Below are positions 24,301 through 36,013 of a stretch of 64,000 nucleotides of DNA, in pieces; the first letter of the stretch is position 1, and each line of letters begins with the position of its first letter. The stretch lies in contig OZ023185.1 in the NCBI GenBank assembly GCA_963995505.1, forward strand, positions 14,705,691 to 14,769,690. The letters are read 5' to 3'. Both the position numbers and the translations under genes were made by a program. The DNA comes from Hypericum androsaemum (taxonomy: Eukaryota > Streptophyta > Magnoliopsida > Malpighiales > Hypericaceae). A model generated the notes under the pieces. That model saw only the letters and a program-made list of their open reading frames with translations, was not told where the DNA came from and did no database searches.

Positions 24301-25117
24301 GAGTTTATCCTGAGAAACATCTCGAGCCTTGTATACATTGCTGTAGGTGCCTTGGCCAATCTGCAAGAACAAACAACTGTCATAAAAGAGCAGATCAGAA
24401 GAGGAAAGCAAAACGAACATAGCAACGAGGAAAGGACTTTGCGATCTAAATTTGGGGCAGAGTGAGAAATTAGACGTCACGGTACAACCTATAAGAGCAG
24501 AACGGAACAAGGCCAAGGCAAGACTTGATGACTTTTAGAAACAACAACATCCAATCTACAGCATGTCTAAATGTGTAGGGAGACAAAGCAACAGTTCATG
24601 AACAAGTACTGCATCATCGACAAGCCACTTTCAACATAGAAGAAGAGATTATGGCTTCTACTACACATGACTTGCAATTTGGAAACCGAATATCAATCAC
24701 AAACAGGAATAATAGCAAACTTACTCTGTCTAGCTTCTCGAAGTTATTCGCAGGCCGCGGAATCCATCCTCTGATAGCTTCTCCGGCAGCAGATGCGAGC
24801 CAAGATGGCCACCCAGCAGCCACCTGCGCGGCCTCCAAGCTGTTGGGGACTGAGCCTTGGCTCGGATGGCTCACAACCAGAGCATCAAGCTTCTTCTCCA
24901 TCTTCCTCCTATCCATATTAGGAAGACTAACAGAAACAGCATCAAAATCCTGACTCTCCTCCAGCTTCTTCCTCCTCCTCTCCACCCGATGATCACCCCT
25001 CACCCGGACCCCGTCCTCTCTTCTCGCCCAATTAACATGAGCAACCCGACTATCTAGAGACCCTCTACGGGAGGGCCTCTCTGGGGTACTCAAGTCCTTG
25101 GAAGCTATACACCCCAT
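21321..25117 (-). CDS. CDK-like Ser/Thr kinase (At1g54610/IBS1-type), N-myristoylated
   Basis: Eight exons join in phase: 24725-25117, 24076-24360, 23650-23967, 23283-23510, 22874-22974, 22674-22776, 21800-22252 and 21321-21479, giving 679 residues. I chose the ATG at 25117 rather than the one four codons upstream because it gives MGCIASK, an N-myristoylation/palmitoylation start shared by this family. The kinase domain spans residues 128-413: IGQGTYSNV loop (132-140), catalytic Lys155 in VALKK, HRDIKGSN with Asp250, DFG with Asp268, and APE ending at 296. The cyclin-binding-like helix reads ESVKFMAREI instead of PSTAIRE. The tail after YFTTKPYACDPSTLPKYPPSKEMDAK is basic and serine-rich, and ends with the family signature VSGPLLVPSNNMEQML in exon 8. 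A read-through stop at 21773 within intron 7 would give a shorter tail. Likely membrane-anchored; the substrate is unknown. Confidence 0.95.
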
Positions 25118-26948
25118 CTTCTCAATCAAAACCCTACTCCTTCCTCTCCATTAGATGATCAAAGCTTCCACCTTTAAACTCAAAGAATTGACCAAGAAGA
25201 AATTCAACCAACCAAGAAAAAGTTGAGCAACGCCCAGCAAATAAAAACCACAACGATCAATCAACCAACCAACCAACCAAGAAAGTGGCCACCGTTAAGA
25301 AACAAGTGTAAAGTTGGCACCTTTATTTTTTATTATTATTATGTACCCCCTTTTTTTTTCTTTCTAATATCTCCTTCCTGGGTTTAGAATTTTGGTTTGT
25401 GGGTGGGAATTTCAACGCGGAAATAGAGTTCTAATTTATGTATATACGCGGGAACAGAGAGACGGCTATTGCCGACTTGATGCTTGCTGGTCAACAGAAA
25501 TCTGCTCTCTCTCTCTCCTGTGTTTTTTCTAGAGAGAGAAACTGAGAGATATCGTGTTGTTGTTTTCAATGTTTTTTTTATTTTTATATTCGGACTCGAA
25601 TATTGGCTCGTACTATTGGAAGAATTTTACCTACTTTTATTTGATATTGTTTTTGATAAATTTAAATTTAGGGGTTAGTCCAAACTCCAATTTTTACAGT
25701 AATAGGTTTTACTTCTATCTCGAGTAAGGTTTTTTTATCTTCAAAGGGAGATAACTGACTCACATGCCAAAGAGAAGAGGATCAAATTTTAAACCCTAGT
25801 ATTATTTTAAACCCTAGTAGTCTAAGCCTTGTATTATTTTGATGTCTTAAACGTGCTATTGTCGGTTTTCCTTCTAACTTTTTCCCTTTTTGGTGTTTTT
25901 TTGTTCTTGTTGATTTCTGTTATAAATAATGTAGAATTACGATTGGAATTGTCTTTCTATTGGTGGAAGCAAGCAAAAGGGACTCGTTAAGCCAACCAAA
26001 TCTAAGACCTTTTTTTTATTTTCCGTGGCTTGATTGTTAATTTTATTATGACTTTTGATGTTTGAAGAAGTCGCAATTCGTTAGGATAAGACGCCCCTGA
26101 AACGTTCAAAAGATTACAGTTTTGTACTTTTGTAAAGTAACAAAATTATCTATCGTTAGGTTAGATTAATAAGAGATTTGAATTTTGTATATATTGGGGA
26201 ATGTGACTCTATCAAGCAAGTAATCTTATTCCTAATAAATTCACTCTAAAATAGTACATCTAAATCTAAAAAAAACCTATCGATTGAAACTTTCAAAAAA
26301 AAAAGTCCAAATAACGTACGATCAGAAAAAAAACCTATTGCTTATAATATAGGCTACCTGCCATTTTTTCTCTCAAAAAAAAAGAAAAATAATGATTTTA
26401 TCCAGCTGCTAGTTGCTGTCGTATACCCTTTTTGTTATTTCTTTATTTGGTAAGTAATTGTGGTCTCCATGACGCAGCCTAGGAGTAGTTGTACCTTATC
26501 CTTGGGTCTGAAGCTTCTATTTTTAAGTTTTACTTTTTCCATTGGGGTTAGATAAGGCAAGTGGACCAGTACCTTTTTGGAGAATCAGACGGTTTTCCTT
26601 TATTTCAGTGAAGATACTGTTTTCTTGTCGACTAATGATTTTGGTAATTCCTTTCCAAAAAAATATATCCCGGTATTGTAATTTAAATGCGGAATAAGAT
26701 TACAGTACACGAATTATTTTGACTTAATTAAAAAATTTCGAGACAAATTTTAACAATATATTAACATTAAAGATTGGTTAAAGAAAATTTTCCACTAGAC
26801 AAAAATAATATCCGACTAGAACATGATTTAGTCGATCTGATAATACGCCACATGAATAAGTGCTTAAAACACTAAGAGAAAACTGGTAACAGTTTTATTC
26901 GAATTATTTTAACAAAACATCACATTTCTTACCGTGGTACAAATGTAG
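25118..26948. other. Upstream region of the kinase gene; AT-rich, no other gene
   Basis: 25118-25330 is a plausible 5' leader with an AACCAACC run. A TC/AG-rich stretch at 25500-25545 could be promoter microsatellite. From 25600 to 26948 the sequence is AT-rich with no supported coding or repeat feature. Confidence 0.45.
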
Positions 26949-28088
26949 GGTGTGTTTGGGAACCAATAATTTAGAAGTAGATAGAAGATTAATAGTAGAT
27001 TGTCAATCTACTTGTTTGGTAAAACGAGTAGATTGCAATCTATTAATAGATTATGAGTAGTTTTGGTTAGTTATTTATTTATTTTGTAAGATGTGAATTA
27101 ATTTTTTAACTAAATGATTGGGATCTTTCTTATTTATTTGGCTACTTAAAGATTCTATTTAACGATTCTTTTAACAACTATTTTAAATTAGATTTTTCAT
27201 ATAAATATTTTTTATTAGATTAAGTTGAGATTTTTTCATTCGTAAAATTATATTTAACTAAAAAAATTAATAGATTTTCTTTTTAACATTGAATAATATT
27301 TTTATTAAATAGTTGTATAATACAATTTGATCTTAATTTTACAATGTTAACGATATTATATTTATGAAAAAAATACTTCAAATAAAAAATTTACAAAACT
27401 AAAACATCTCTTTATTATATCGTTAATAAATAAAATAAATATTTTCAGAATATTTTCACCAAAATGTAATTTAAAAATAAATATGTGGATCATATTTTTG
27501 TTGATTTATCTCCAACCAAGTGTAAGAAATTATTATATTTAATAAATTAACCTTTTTTCATTTATCAAACAATTTATTTAGAAATATAAATATGTTATTC
27601 TACCTTATTACATTTATTTGAAATAAATAAATATATTATTTTATTAAAATTTATTTTGTAAATTAATAGATGATTTTTTAACAATAAATATAACCAAAAG
27701 TATATAATATACTAAGTTGAATTTGCTATCTACTAGTTGATTTTATCAAATACATTCTTTAATCAACCAAATGTAAGAAATTAATAAATTCAATAAGTTA
27801 GATATTTTTTCTTTATCAAATTTATTTATTTAAAATATAAATAAGTAATATTAATTATTACTACTTAAGTTTAAATAAATAATTTTGATTATTCAATTTA
27901 ATCTTAATTTATAAATTATAATTAATTTAAACAAAAATGTATATTCTACTAAATTGAATCTGCTATCTGCTAGTTAATTTTACCAAATACATTCTTAAAT
28001 CTGCCATCTGCTATCTTCTTTCTGCCATCTGTTATCTGCTTTCTGCCATCTGTTATCTGCTCTCAATCAGTTTCGCCAAACAGGGTCG
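26949..28088. mobile_element. Candidate PIF/Harbinger- or hAT-like non-autonomous element
   Basis: The left end GGTGTGTTTGGGAACC resembles the reverse complement of the right end, CGACCCTGTTTGGCGAAA, and the borders could be flanked by TAG. The interior is very AT-rich. Near the right end, 28003-28065 has three 21-bp repeats with CTGCCATCTGTTATCTGC. TIR length and target duplication are weak, so the class is uncertain. Confidence 0.4.
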
Positions 28089-30522
28089 TAGTCTCCTAGC
28101 TCAAGTGAAGATGAAACGAAGAACTACATTTAAAGCCTAAAATTAGCGTTCAAATTTTGAGGCGTAAAAGCATATACTTTTGAAAAATTAAATTAATTTT
28201 GGGGCAACATACAGGCCTGATCTTACGAACAGGTGTCAAACAATAATAAAAGGTTATGTACCAAGAAAATATATACTCATTGACCTTTTCAGGAAAAAAG
28301 TGTCTCAAATAGGAAGGTAAGTTTTCTAGTCTGTCACTTTCAGTGGCCTGCATGATAAAATTACAATTTCCTTGAGGCATTGCAAACAAGGCAACTAGTT
28401 AATCTACGTATACCTATTTTTTGTAGGTAAATTTTATTTATTAATAATAAGTATTATCTACGACTTATAAATGTAGAAACTCTGAGAGAGAGAGTACGAA
28501 ATTTATAGCTGACGACCTCATAAAAAATTCTACAATTGCAAAATCTGGTGGGAAATGAGTACACCTACTTAATTGAAACTGTCAACATTTGACTGTTTCT
28601 GTGTGCTTATTCTTACGTCCTCGACGCCTGTCCAAATCCAGTTTTGCCTCAGTAAAAGCCTTCTTCTTTTGGTCACTTGCAAATTATAGTTCTTTGACCA
28701 TCGTCTTATAATTTAAATAAATAAATGTATAAACAACCTAGCTAAGGATCTACCTTCGATTGATTTTAATGTGGGAAACCAATCCTATGACTTCTCAAGT
28801 ATGATATGACGACGTTAAGGCGAACAAATTGAATGGTTTTTTATATGTAGAATTATATATATATGTATAATAAAATTAGAACGCGTAAACATATTCGGCG
28901 GTTGGAGTTGAATTCAAAAATTTTAATAGTACTTTTACTCTTCCACATTGTTTTAATTCCCATCTTCCAGATTAGAACAATTGCCACCATTTAATTATAA
29001 GTAACTCCCCTTACGATGTTGAGTTTTTTCATTACAAATTAACCAAATTTGTTACTATTCGGATTATCAGTCTAGTAAATTATCTGATATCAGATAATTC
29101 TGAAAAAATGATATGATATTTTTAATTTGCGTGGCTTTTTGAATGAGTCAAGGTGTTTATGGGTCCCATTTGTCTTCCTCTATTAATGGCCTAAGCTATT
29201 CTTGATATTCTTAAGCACGTCATGAATCAAAACGTGGAGGCCACTTGTTGTTCCTTAAGTGACAATACATTTTTCTTAATGTAATTTCTGAAGATATCTA
29301 TGCACTCACAATCAAGTACATAGATTAATTTATAAAAAAGTATTCTTAATATTATCGAATTTGAGTCATTGAAAATACGACATTATTAAATATTTGTTGG
29401 TATAATTTTTCTGTTTTACAAAAAATTTATTCAGTTCGAACCTGTATTAATAGACTCATATCTACCATTACCGAATCAGAGTGCCTATTACGTGTGCCGA
29501 GTCTTTTTTCTGTCATCAAAATCATGGACGAAGTATTTGACATTTATCGCAAGTCATAGACAGCCTATGATCTCTCTTACATCATCTAATAGCTGCCCGT
29601 CTTGTGGTCCTTAATGTGACATGTCTCTCACTAATATTAACCCAGCGGCACCCTTTAATGGAACGTCGACAAATTAAAATGCAAGAGCAGGAAGGAGGGA
29701 TGAATAGATATATGCATCATCTTTACAATACATAATGGTATCATGTAAAAGTAGACGTTATTAAAAAAATCATCTATAAAATAGATCCGACAATGTTTAA
29801 CTTTAGATTTAGACCAAAATAAAATATAACCCTTTATTTGCAATATGTTAGATTTCGTTTCACGCTCCGTGGTTTTCTCATCAGTTTAAATAGGATACTT
29901 GTATCAAACATCATTAAAAAAAAGAATGATTACTTTGAATTATGTTTTTACTTTTTCTGAAAGGTAAAAGTTTTATTATGTATAAGTTTTACAAGCTAAT
30001 ATAAGACAACTATTGAATTTTCTCGTACAATAAATACAAGGTTGCAGCTGTATACCTTGTTAAAATCTTACCACGATAAAACTTAATAAAAAATTATGGT
30101 AGCACAATTCATCACTCTAATACTCTGATTCTAGCTAGATGCATATCGTATGTGTTCTTAAAATTACATTACAAATTTATCTAGCCTTCCATTACGAACC
30201 ATCCCCTAGGATCTTTTACATGAGCATACGTGGTCCAGCCTTGAGTTGAGCCATTGCCACGGCCATGACGAATTATGTTTTTGCTAGATACTAGAAATCC
30301 AATTTAAATAGATTTTTTGGATGTGAAATGAATCTTTCTCTTCTATCTTGCACGTTTATTGCAGGAGCTAAATTTTAAACTTCAAACCCTATAGTATAGA
30401 CTTTTTAAATATACATTGTTAAATCACGTTAAATAGGAGAAGCCCTTAGGTTAGGGTTGCTAATTAAGATAGAGATGTATATAAAGTCAAATATTTAGTC
30501 CCCACCATTTATGCCAAACTAG
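28089..30522. other. AT-rich intergenic DNA
   Basis: I see no supported gene, RNA or bounded element in this interval. Open frames are short with composition typical of random AT-rich sequence. Confidence 0.5.
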
Positions 30523-30842
30523 TACGTCGAATGGTTCAAAATCTAGGAATTTGTACTCTGCAAGAATTCGATTTTAAACTCCTAGTTTGATTTTATTTTA
30601 CACTCCTGAGTGACTTAGAAAAATTCTATTGATGTATTAAGATTGTCTATAAATAGATAGAGTGAACTAATCCTAATTGAGTTTGGGAAAAGGGACAATA
30701 AGATATTTTCATCTCACTTGGACGTAGGCAATTTACCGAACCACATAATTTTCTTGTGTCTGTTTCGAGTTCTTGTTTCTTGCATTAGAATAGAGATAAT
30801 TCTGATGCGCATCCATACCTAGACTAGGTTGATTTTTTAACA
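30523..30842 (+). repeat. Left LTR of the Copia element
   Basis: Matches 32026-32365 through TTCAAAATCTAGGAATTTGT, CTATAAATAGATAG (a TATA-like box near 30648) and GTAGGCAATTT. The first bases are diverged from the TGTTGAATAATGA that opens the right LTR. Confidence 0.75.
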
Positions 30843-32025
30843 AATTGGTATCCGAACTTTTAAGAAAGATGGCTGGATATGGCGTAAAGTTTGACCATGT
30901 GAAGTTCGACAGAACGACGAATTTTGAGTTATGGCAAAGGCGTGTCAAGGATCTGTTTGTTCAACAAGGAATAGTCAGTGCCAAAGACAGAGGATCGAAG
31001 AGAAGGAAGAAGTGGAAGATGATCCAAGTTGGTATCAAAGAACTTCAGTGGAAGTTGCTTTAAAAGAAGAGAAAAAGGGCACATGAAGATGGAATGTCAA
31101 TGACAAACTAGAAATCAAGACAACGAGAAAAATGGATTGGCATCAACGTGCATAGCCAAAGATTCATATAATGTTGATGGTGACTTGCTTTCTATCTCAT
31201 CAAATTCAAAATATCCTGGTAATTTATTTTTGTCAGGCACCTTGTATTGTAACATGTGTATTTATAAAAGTGGGCTAATGAAGTCTGAGAAGGATGCTAT
31301 GGTAGGGATGAAAGGTGAAAGAGACTCGAATTGCACGTACAGGCTGGTTGGAAACACTGTTATAGGTAGAGTTACATTAATATGGTCTCAAGGAGTTGGC
31401 AAACACTTAAGGCATTTGGGGTTAGATCGTAAGTTACATGAATGGTTTGTGTTCAGACAATAGGGCTCTTGAAATGGGTATTTGCAGAGGTATGGTTATC
31501 AAGAAGCTATGGTTGTCTCGTAGAGGTATAGTTAGCAAGAAGCTATTCTTGTCTCAAGGCATATGCAAAGGTGTTCGGTAGGTTTGGCATTGTGAATGCG
31601 AAACCGTGGATTACACCAAAGGTGAAACAGGTTCAATCTCACTCAAGAGCGAACAATGTAGTTCACAACTTGTCAAGATATGACCTATAGCATCGATTTC
31701 GGGCAACGGGAATAAGGTTCAATAAGAAGCAGTTCGAGGTTACAAAGTATAGGGATGACCAAAAAAAATATGGAGACATCTTTTGGTCTTTGCTTGATAA
31801 CTTGCATGTTCGGTGCCCATGGAGATTGGAGGTGCTAAAATTCCGGTCAAGCTCGAGGAATGCTCGAGTTTGGGAGATGTCTCCAAGTAATTATGGACAA
31901 AGATGGAGAGAGGAAGATGATTTTTTGTTAAGCATGTGGTATCTAAGGTTCAAGGTGGAATCAATATATTTTCGGATGGACCTTCATAGTTCTTCTAAGG
32001 GGCCATTTCTTGTCTAGAGGAAGAT

Positions 32026-32365
32026 TGTTGAATAATGACTCAAAATCTAAGAATTTGTATTCTACAAGGATTTTTTTAAACTCCTAGTTGGATTCCATTT
32101 TAGATTTTGGATGAGTTAGAAAAACTTCATGATTGTATTGGGTTAGCCTATAAATAGATAGGGTGGCTCTAACTCTAATTGAGTTTGGGCAATAGAACAA
32201 TAAGATTTCTCACTTTCCCCCGTAGGCAATTTGTCGAACTACGTAATTCTCTTGTATCTGTTTCACGTTCTTATTTTCTTGCGTTAGTACATAGATAATT
32301 TTCTTACATAGTAGAATAGAGGTAATTTCAATGTGCATCTAGATATGATATCCTAATATAGTAGA
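32026..32365 (+). repeat. Right LTR of the Copia element
   Basis: Starts TGTTGAATAATGACTC after a purine-rich AGAGGAAGAT tract. Shares the CTATAAATAGATAGGGTG core with the left LTR. The 3' limit is approximate because a hAT MITE is inserted a few bases beyond. Confidence 0.75.
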
Positions 32366-32377
32366 AGGTATCACTTC

Positions 32378-32923
32378 TAGGGGTGTGCATTCGATATTTA
32401 CCGATCCCAATTACCGAATACCGAAATGCTAAAAAAGTTCTACCGATTCCGATCCCGAATAGTATTCGGTAAATTCTGTATTTACCGAATTAAATTTTGG
32501 TAAATTCGGTATTTACCAAATTTACCGATTTTTTTTGAAAAAATTATAATTCATCATTATATTTAATCAAAAAATACAAACATAGTTTCAATAAACACAA
32601 ATTTAATCTAATAAGTACAAGCTATCAAGTGTAATTAGTATAAAGTTCTAGAGCATCGACTTTTTGAAGAGGCCAAGAAAATTTTCAATAAATTATCTAT
32701 AATTTGACTTATATATTTATTAATATATTTGATAAATTATCATTTCGGTAAATTCGGTAAAATATCGGTATTTACCAAAATTTATCGAATATCGATATTT
32801 ATCGAATTTCTCAAAAACTTCCTACCGAATTGATTACCGAATACCGATTTACCAATCCCGAACTACCAATTACTAAAATTTTACCGAATTTACCAAATTC
32901 TAATTATCATTTACTTATCCCTA
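32378..32923. mobile_element. hAT-type MITE, 546 bp
   Basis: Begins TAGGGGTGTGCA and ends TTATCCCTA. It is flanked by ATCACTTC (32370-32377) and ATTACTTC (32924-32931), which agree at 7 of 8 positions; an 8-bp duplication is typical of hAT elements. The interior is rich in ATTCGGTATTTACCGAA-like inverted motifs, as in the related element at 43192-43974. Confidence 0.75.
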
Positions 32924-33549
32924 ATTACTTCTAACTTCGAAGTAACCAAGACAGAACATCGGGCCTTCGTCTTATAGATGTAATGTAATGTTGACCGGTT
33001 GCTTGTTCCAACTGGACCAGGCTCAATGATGCAGGAAGAACCATCCAGATGTGCTTTGGGCCGTGAAACATTGTCAAGTTTTTCTTTTTTAAAAATGGAA
33101 CAGAAGTGGGGCTGATGGACCACACAGCCGAACGTTAATTGTTTATCCCTTTTTCTTTGGTCAAAACCGCTTCCACCCGAATACTTACTGTTTTAACTTA
33201 TCCATGTATAAAATAGTTAGATTTTAGCAAAATTTTCCCTACAATGGATTGCCTCCAATAAAATTTACAAATTATTACACGGTTTCTTTAATCTTTCATA
33301 CTTGTCCACTAGTTTAAACATTTGCTATAGTAAATTACCTTTTGGTAAAATTCGTTTCAATTTTGTCATACATTCTATGAAAACTTTCTTATATCTGTCA
33401 AAACATTAATATTAAAGTACCTCATTTCAATTTACTGATAAGATAATTTGTTTACCTTTCAGTAGACATAGGTTCTTATTTTGAGCACATATCAATCAGT
33501 AAAATTTACCAATATTTTAAAAAATAAACAGGAGGTCTACTAGAGTTTC

Positions 33550-33800
33550 TTTCCATTTCTTGGTTTAACCGGTCTGACCAGTTAGATAGCTAGTCGGATC
33601 ACACATTTTCTAATAAAAATATATATTATTAATTATATTTAGTATTAAAATATCAAATAATATATTATGATTTTATTGTAAACTTAGAATTATAAATTAT
33701 AAATTATAATTTAATCATTTTTAATCTAATAAAACTAAAAAAATATTATTTTTCAATTTTTTTGGAGTTTGGTATGGACCATTGGTCGAAGTGTCATCCA
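33550..33800. repeat. AT-rich dispersed repeat (also at 42215-42490 and 48325-48560)
   Basis: Opens with GGTTTAACCGGTCTGACCAG and continues with TTAGTATTAAAATATCAA and TTTAATCTAATAAAACTAAA, as do the two copies in the E2 duplicons. Probably an old MITE or a shared repeat core. Confidence 0.55.
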
Positions 33801-34157
33801 AATTTACAATTTGACCTGTGAGACCTAATTTTTAAAACATTGGAAATTACTTATGTTATACATTGGACATACTCTCGAGACCATAGGCACCTCAATAAGA
33901 ATTTTTTAAAATTTTAAAAATATCTAAGGGGCAGTCAAGGTGACCACGAAGAAACATACCATTCCACAACCAACTGTCCATTTGCACACACCCCAATGTT
34001 CCACCCATTGGCTAAATTGTCTGTCCCAGATCAGATCCAAATCCAATACCGTCCTTCCAAACTTTGACCCTCACATTAAAACCCAAATAACATCACATCC
34101 ACAATATCTCATCCTACATGTAATTGTATATTTACCCTTATACTATAGTTTCCAATA

Positions 34158-34595
34158 ATGGGTATCATGTTTGCTATGATATGCATTCTACACTCCGTTG
34201 TAGCCGTAACATGCGGCGCATCCATGATGTTCTTTACAAAGGAACTAACAGTGATCAGCCACGGCATCGAGTCGGCCCAGAGACTGTCCGGATCGACCCC
34301 GCAGGACCAGCTGCTGGTCGGGATTTCCAATTCCTTCGCGGGTTTGCTTCTCGTGGCGATCGGCTTCGTGGTGATGATGGTGGCGTCGGTCAAGGACGAG
34401 GGGTTCCAAGGGTTCTTCGCTAAAGGGTGTGTGCTTCTCCATGTGGCTATGGCAGTGTGGAGATGCTGCTTTGAGAGGAGGGTTGAAGAATTGGCTCCAG
34501 ATTTGCCTAAGCAGGTGGTTGGAGATCTGTCTCTTGCACTCTCTTGGGTTTTCTTTTTGGTGTATTCTTGGAGGGAAAGGTATATGATTGACTGA
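34158..34595 (+). CDS. Plant four-helix membrane protein of unknown function
   Basis: An intronless frame of 145 residues from ATG at 34158 to TGA at 34593-34595. Hydrophobic segments lie at about residues 3-26, 52-77, 85-103 and 118-137. Between helices 1 and 2 is a polar loop with ISHGIESAQRLSGSTPQD. Conserved-looking features are KGCVLLHVAMAVWR, the FERRVEELAPDLPKQVVGD loop and the C-terminal ALSWVFFLVYSWRERY. I recognise the pattern from small plant membrane proteins annotated only as uncharacterised or by DUF number. No function can be assigned. GC content and codon use are clearly higher than the flanking AT-rich DNA, supporting a real gene. Antisense frames at 34109-34603 are shadows. 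Confidence 0.85.
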   Translation: MGIMFAMICILHSVVAVTCGASMMFFTKELTVISHGIESAQRLSGSTPQDQLLVGISNSFAGLLLVAIGFVVMMVASVKDEGFQGFFAKGCVLLHVAMAVWRCCFERRVEELAPDLPKQVVGDLSLALSWVFFLVYSWRERYMID

Positions 34596-35647
34596 TATCT
34601 CATTGTTGGATTACGCTATTATGTTTGTTTCGTCGAAAATTAATTTTCGGATTTTAACATTATTTTTTACTTTTAATGAAAGAAAATTAATTAAAACACG
34701 TATCATTTGTTGGGAAACATGTAATGGTTGCTCAGCGTGGTATGCTTAGGAGCATAAATAACGATTTTCAGATTATTAATAATCTGGTGTACACTGTTCG
34801 GCATGTAAAATTTATTAAATTGTCTATTATGTAATAATTTAATTGCACTTATAAAATAATAATAATTCAATATCAATATGGTATTTTTCGTGTTGCCTGC
34901 CATTAGGGATTGCTATATTTAGAAAAGAACATTTAAATCATGAAGAGTCCACCAAATTCAACAAAAAAAAGTCAGACAGAAATACCATACCTCACTAGCG
35001 AACAATAATGAGCCAGGTTTAATTATATTAAAATTTACACATTTGACTCAAAGTCTTTATATAATGAGCATATAGATTTTTTACAATTATATATAAACTT
35101 GAAATGTGATAAATTGTTAATTTGTTCTTGTCGATATTTTTTACTTGTGTTTTCCCCCATTAAGGTTTTGACAATTGGACTAGCTAGGCCCCGAAATATG
35201 GCTGGGTCAAGTCACTATCTTCGGCCAGACTAGTTATAACCGAATTATATTAATGGTTAAATTCCATATTAATTTTATCAAAGTGTCGTGCTAGGATATT
35301 ATTTTTATCTGTGTGACATGTTATATCACTAATTTGATTTGCGTTACATACCAATGGCCTCGATTTGACACTGTCTATCTTATCTTGGTTTGAGATTGAA
35401 TCTAAATATTACCGATTTTGTTCTATTTTTTATCAAATTAATGAAGTGGGATGTCTCACGTATAAAATTAGTCATGTGACATAACACACATAAAATCAGT
35501 GTTGTGGCAGGATCTTTCAAATAACTAGAATTAGCAGTTGTCACTTGGTTGTCAGTGAGATAAAACCTCTGTCATTTAGTTAGAAAATTTAAAAACACAT
35601 AGTAATAATATGTCAAAACGCAAAACTACGAGATATTAAAATGAACT

Positions 35648-35908
35648 TGTAACGCCCCGTGATTTGACCGACTGTCTCCACAGACCAACACATGTCTTTT
35701 CCAGCGTGTTTTGTCCTCACTCACACGCATCCCAGAAAACTTCCCAGGAGGTCACCCATCCTGATCCTACTCCCGGTCAAACGCGTTTAACCTTGGAGTT
35801 CTCTCAAAATGTGTGCCAAAAAAGAAGGTGTACCTTGTTGGTATGGATAGTACCAATCAAATCACTTAAAATATTTCAGACAGTACATATCATTTACGGG
35901 GTATCACA
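35648..35908 (-). mobile_element. Cassandra-type LTR with 5S rRNA-like segment, probably solo
   Basis: The block begins TGTAACGCCCCG and ends CGGGGTATCACA, inverted LTR termini. On the minus strand about 35736-35801 reads GAACTCCAAGGTTAAACGCG, then GGAGTAGGATCAGGATGGG, then TGACCTCCTGGGAAG. That follows 5S rRNA from the GAACTCCGAAGTTAAGC region to GGGTGACCTCCTGGGAAG. Such a 5S-derived segment inside an LTR is the hallmark of Cassandra TRIM elements. No second LTR or internal domain was found beside it, and the 5-bp target duplication is not clear. Confidence 0.82.
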
Positions 35909-36013
35909 AAAATTTAACCTATATTATTGAGTTGGACTTGACAAGAAGTCAAGCTTTCACAGACCCAAACTACTTTGTGTAAGCTTCACTTTATTAGCTT
36001 ACATTATTCCTAG

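Larger units (their letters stand above)
30523..32365 (+). mobile_element. Internally deleted Copia LTR retrotransposon
   Basis: Two ~320-340-bp LTRs flank a short internal region. A primer-binding site TGGTATCCGAAC (two changes from TGGTATCAGAGC) follows the left LTR at about 30846. The gag start at 30869 reads MAGYGVKFDHVKF and NFELWQRRVKDLF, matching Copia gag. After a deletion, a degraded zinc-knuckle region and a pre-integrase-like stretch follow (31137-31463, with LFLSGTLYCNMCIYKSG and MKGERDS). No integrase, reverse transcriptase or RNase H is recognisable, so the element is non-autonomous. The LTRs differ noticeably, so the insertion is old. Confidence 0.8.

Noticed and set aside
24651..25057. 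Plus-strand frames opposite the kinase gene start
   Set aside because: Antisense to exon 1 and intron 1 of the kinase; low-complexity composition and no splice or family support.
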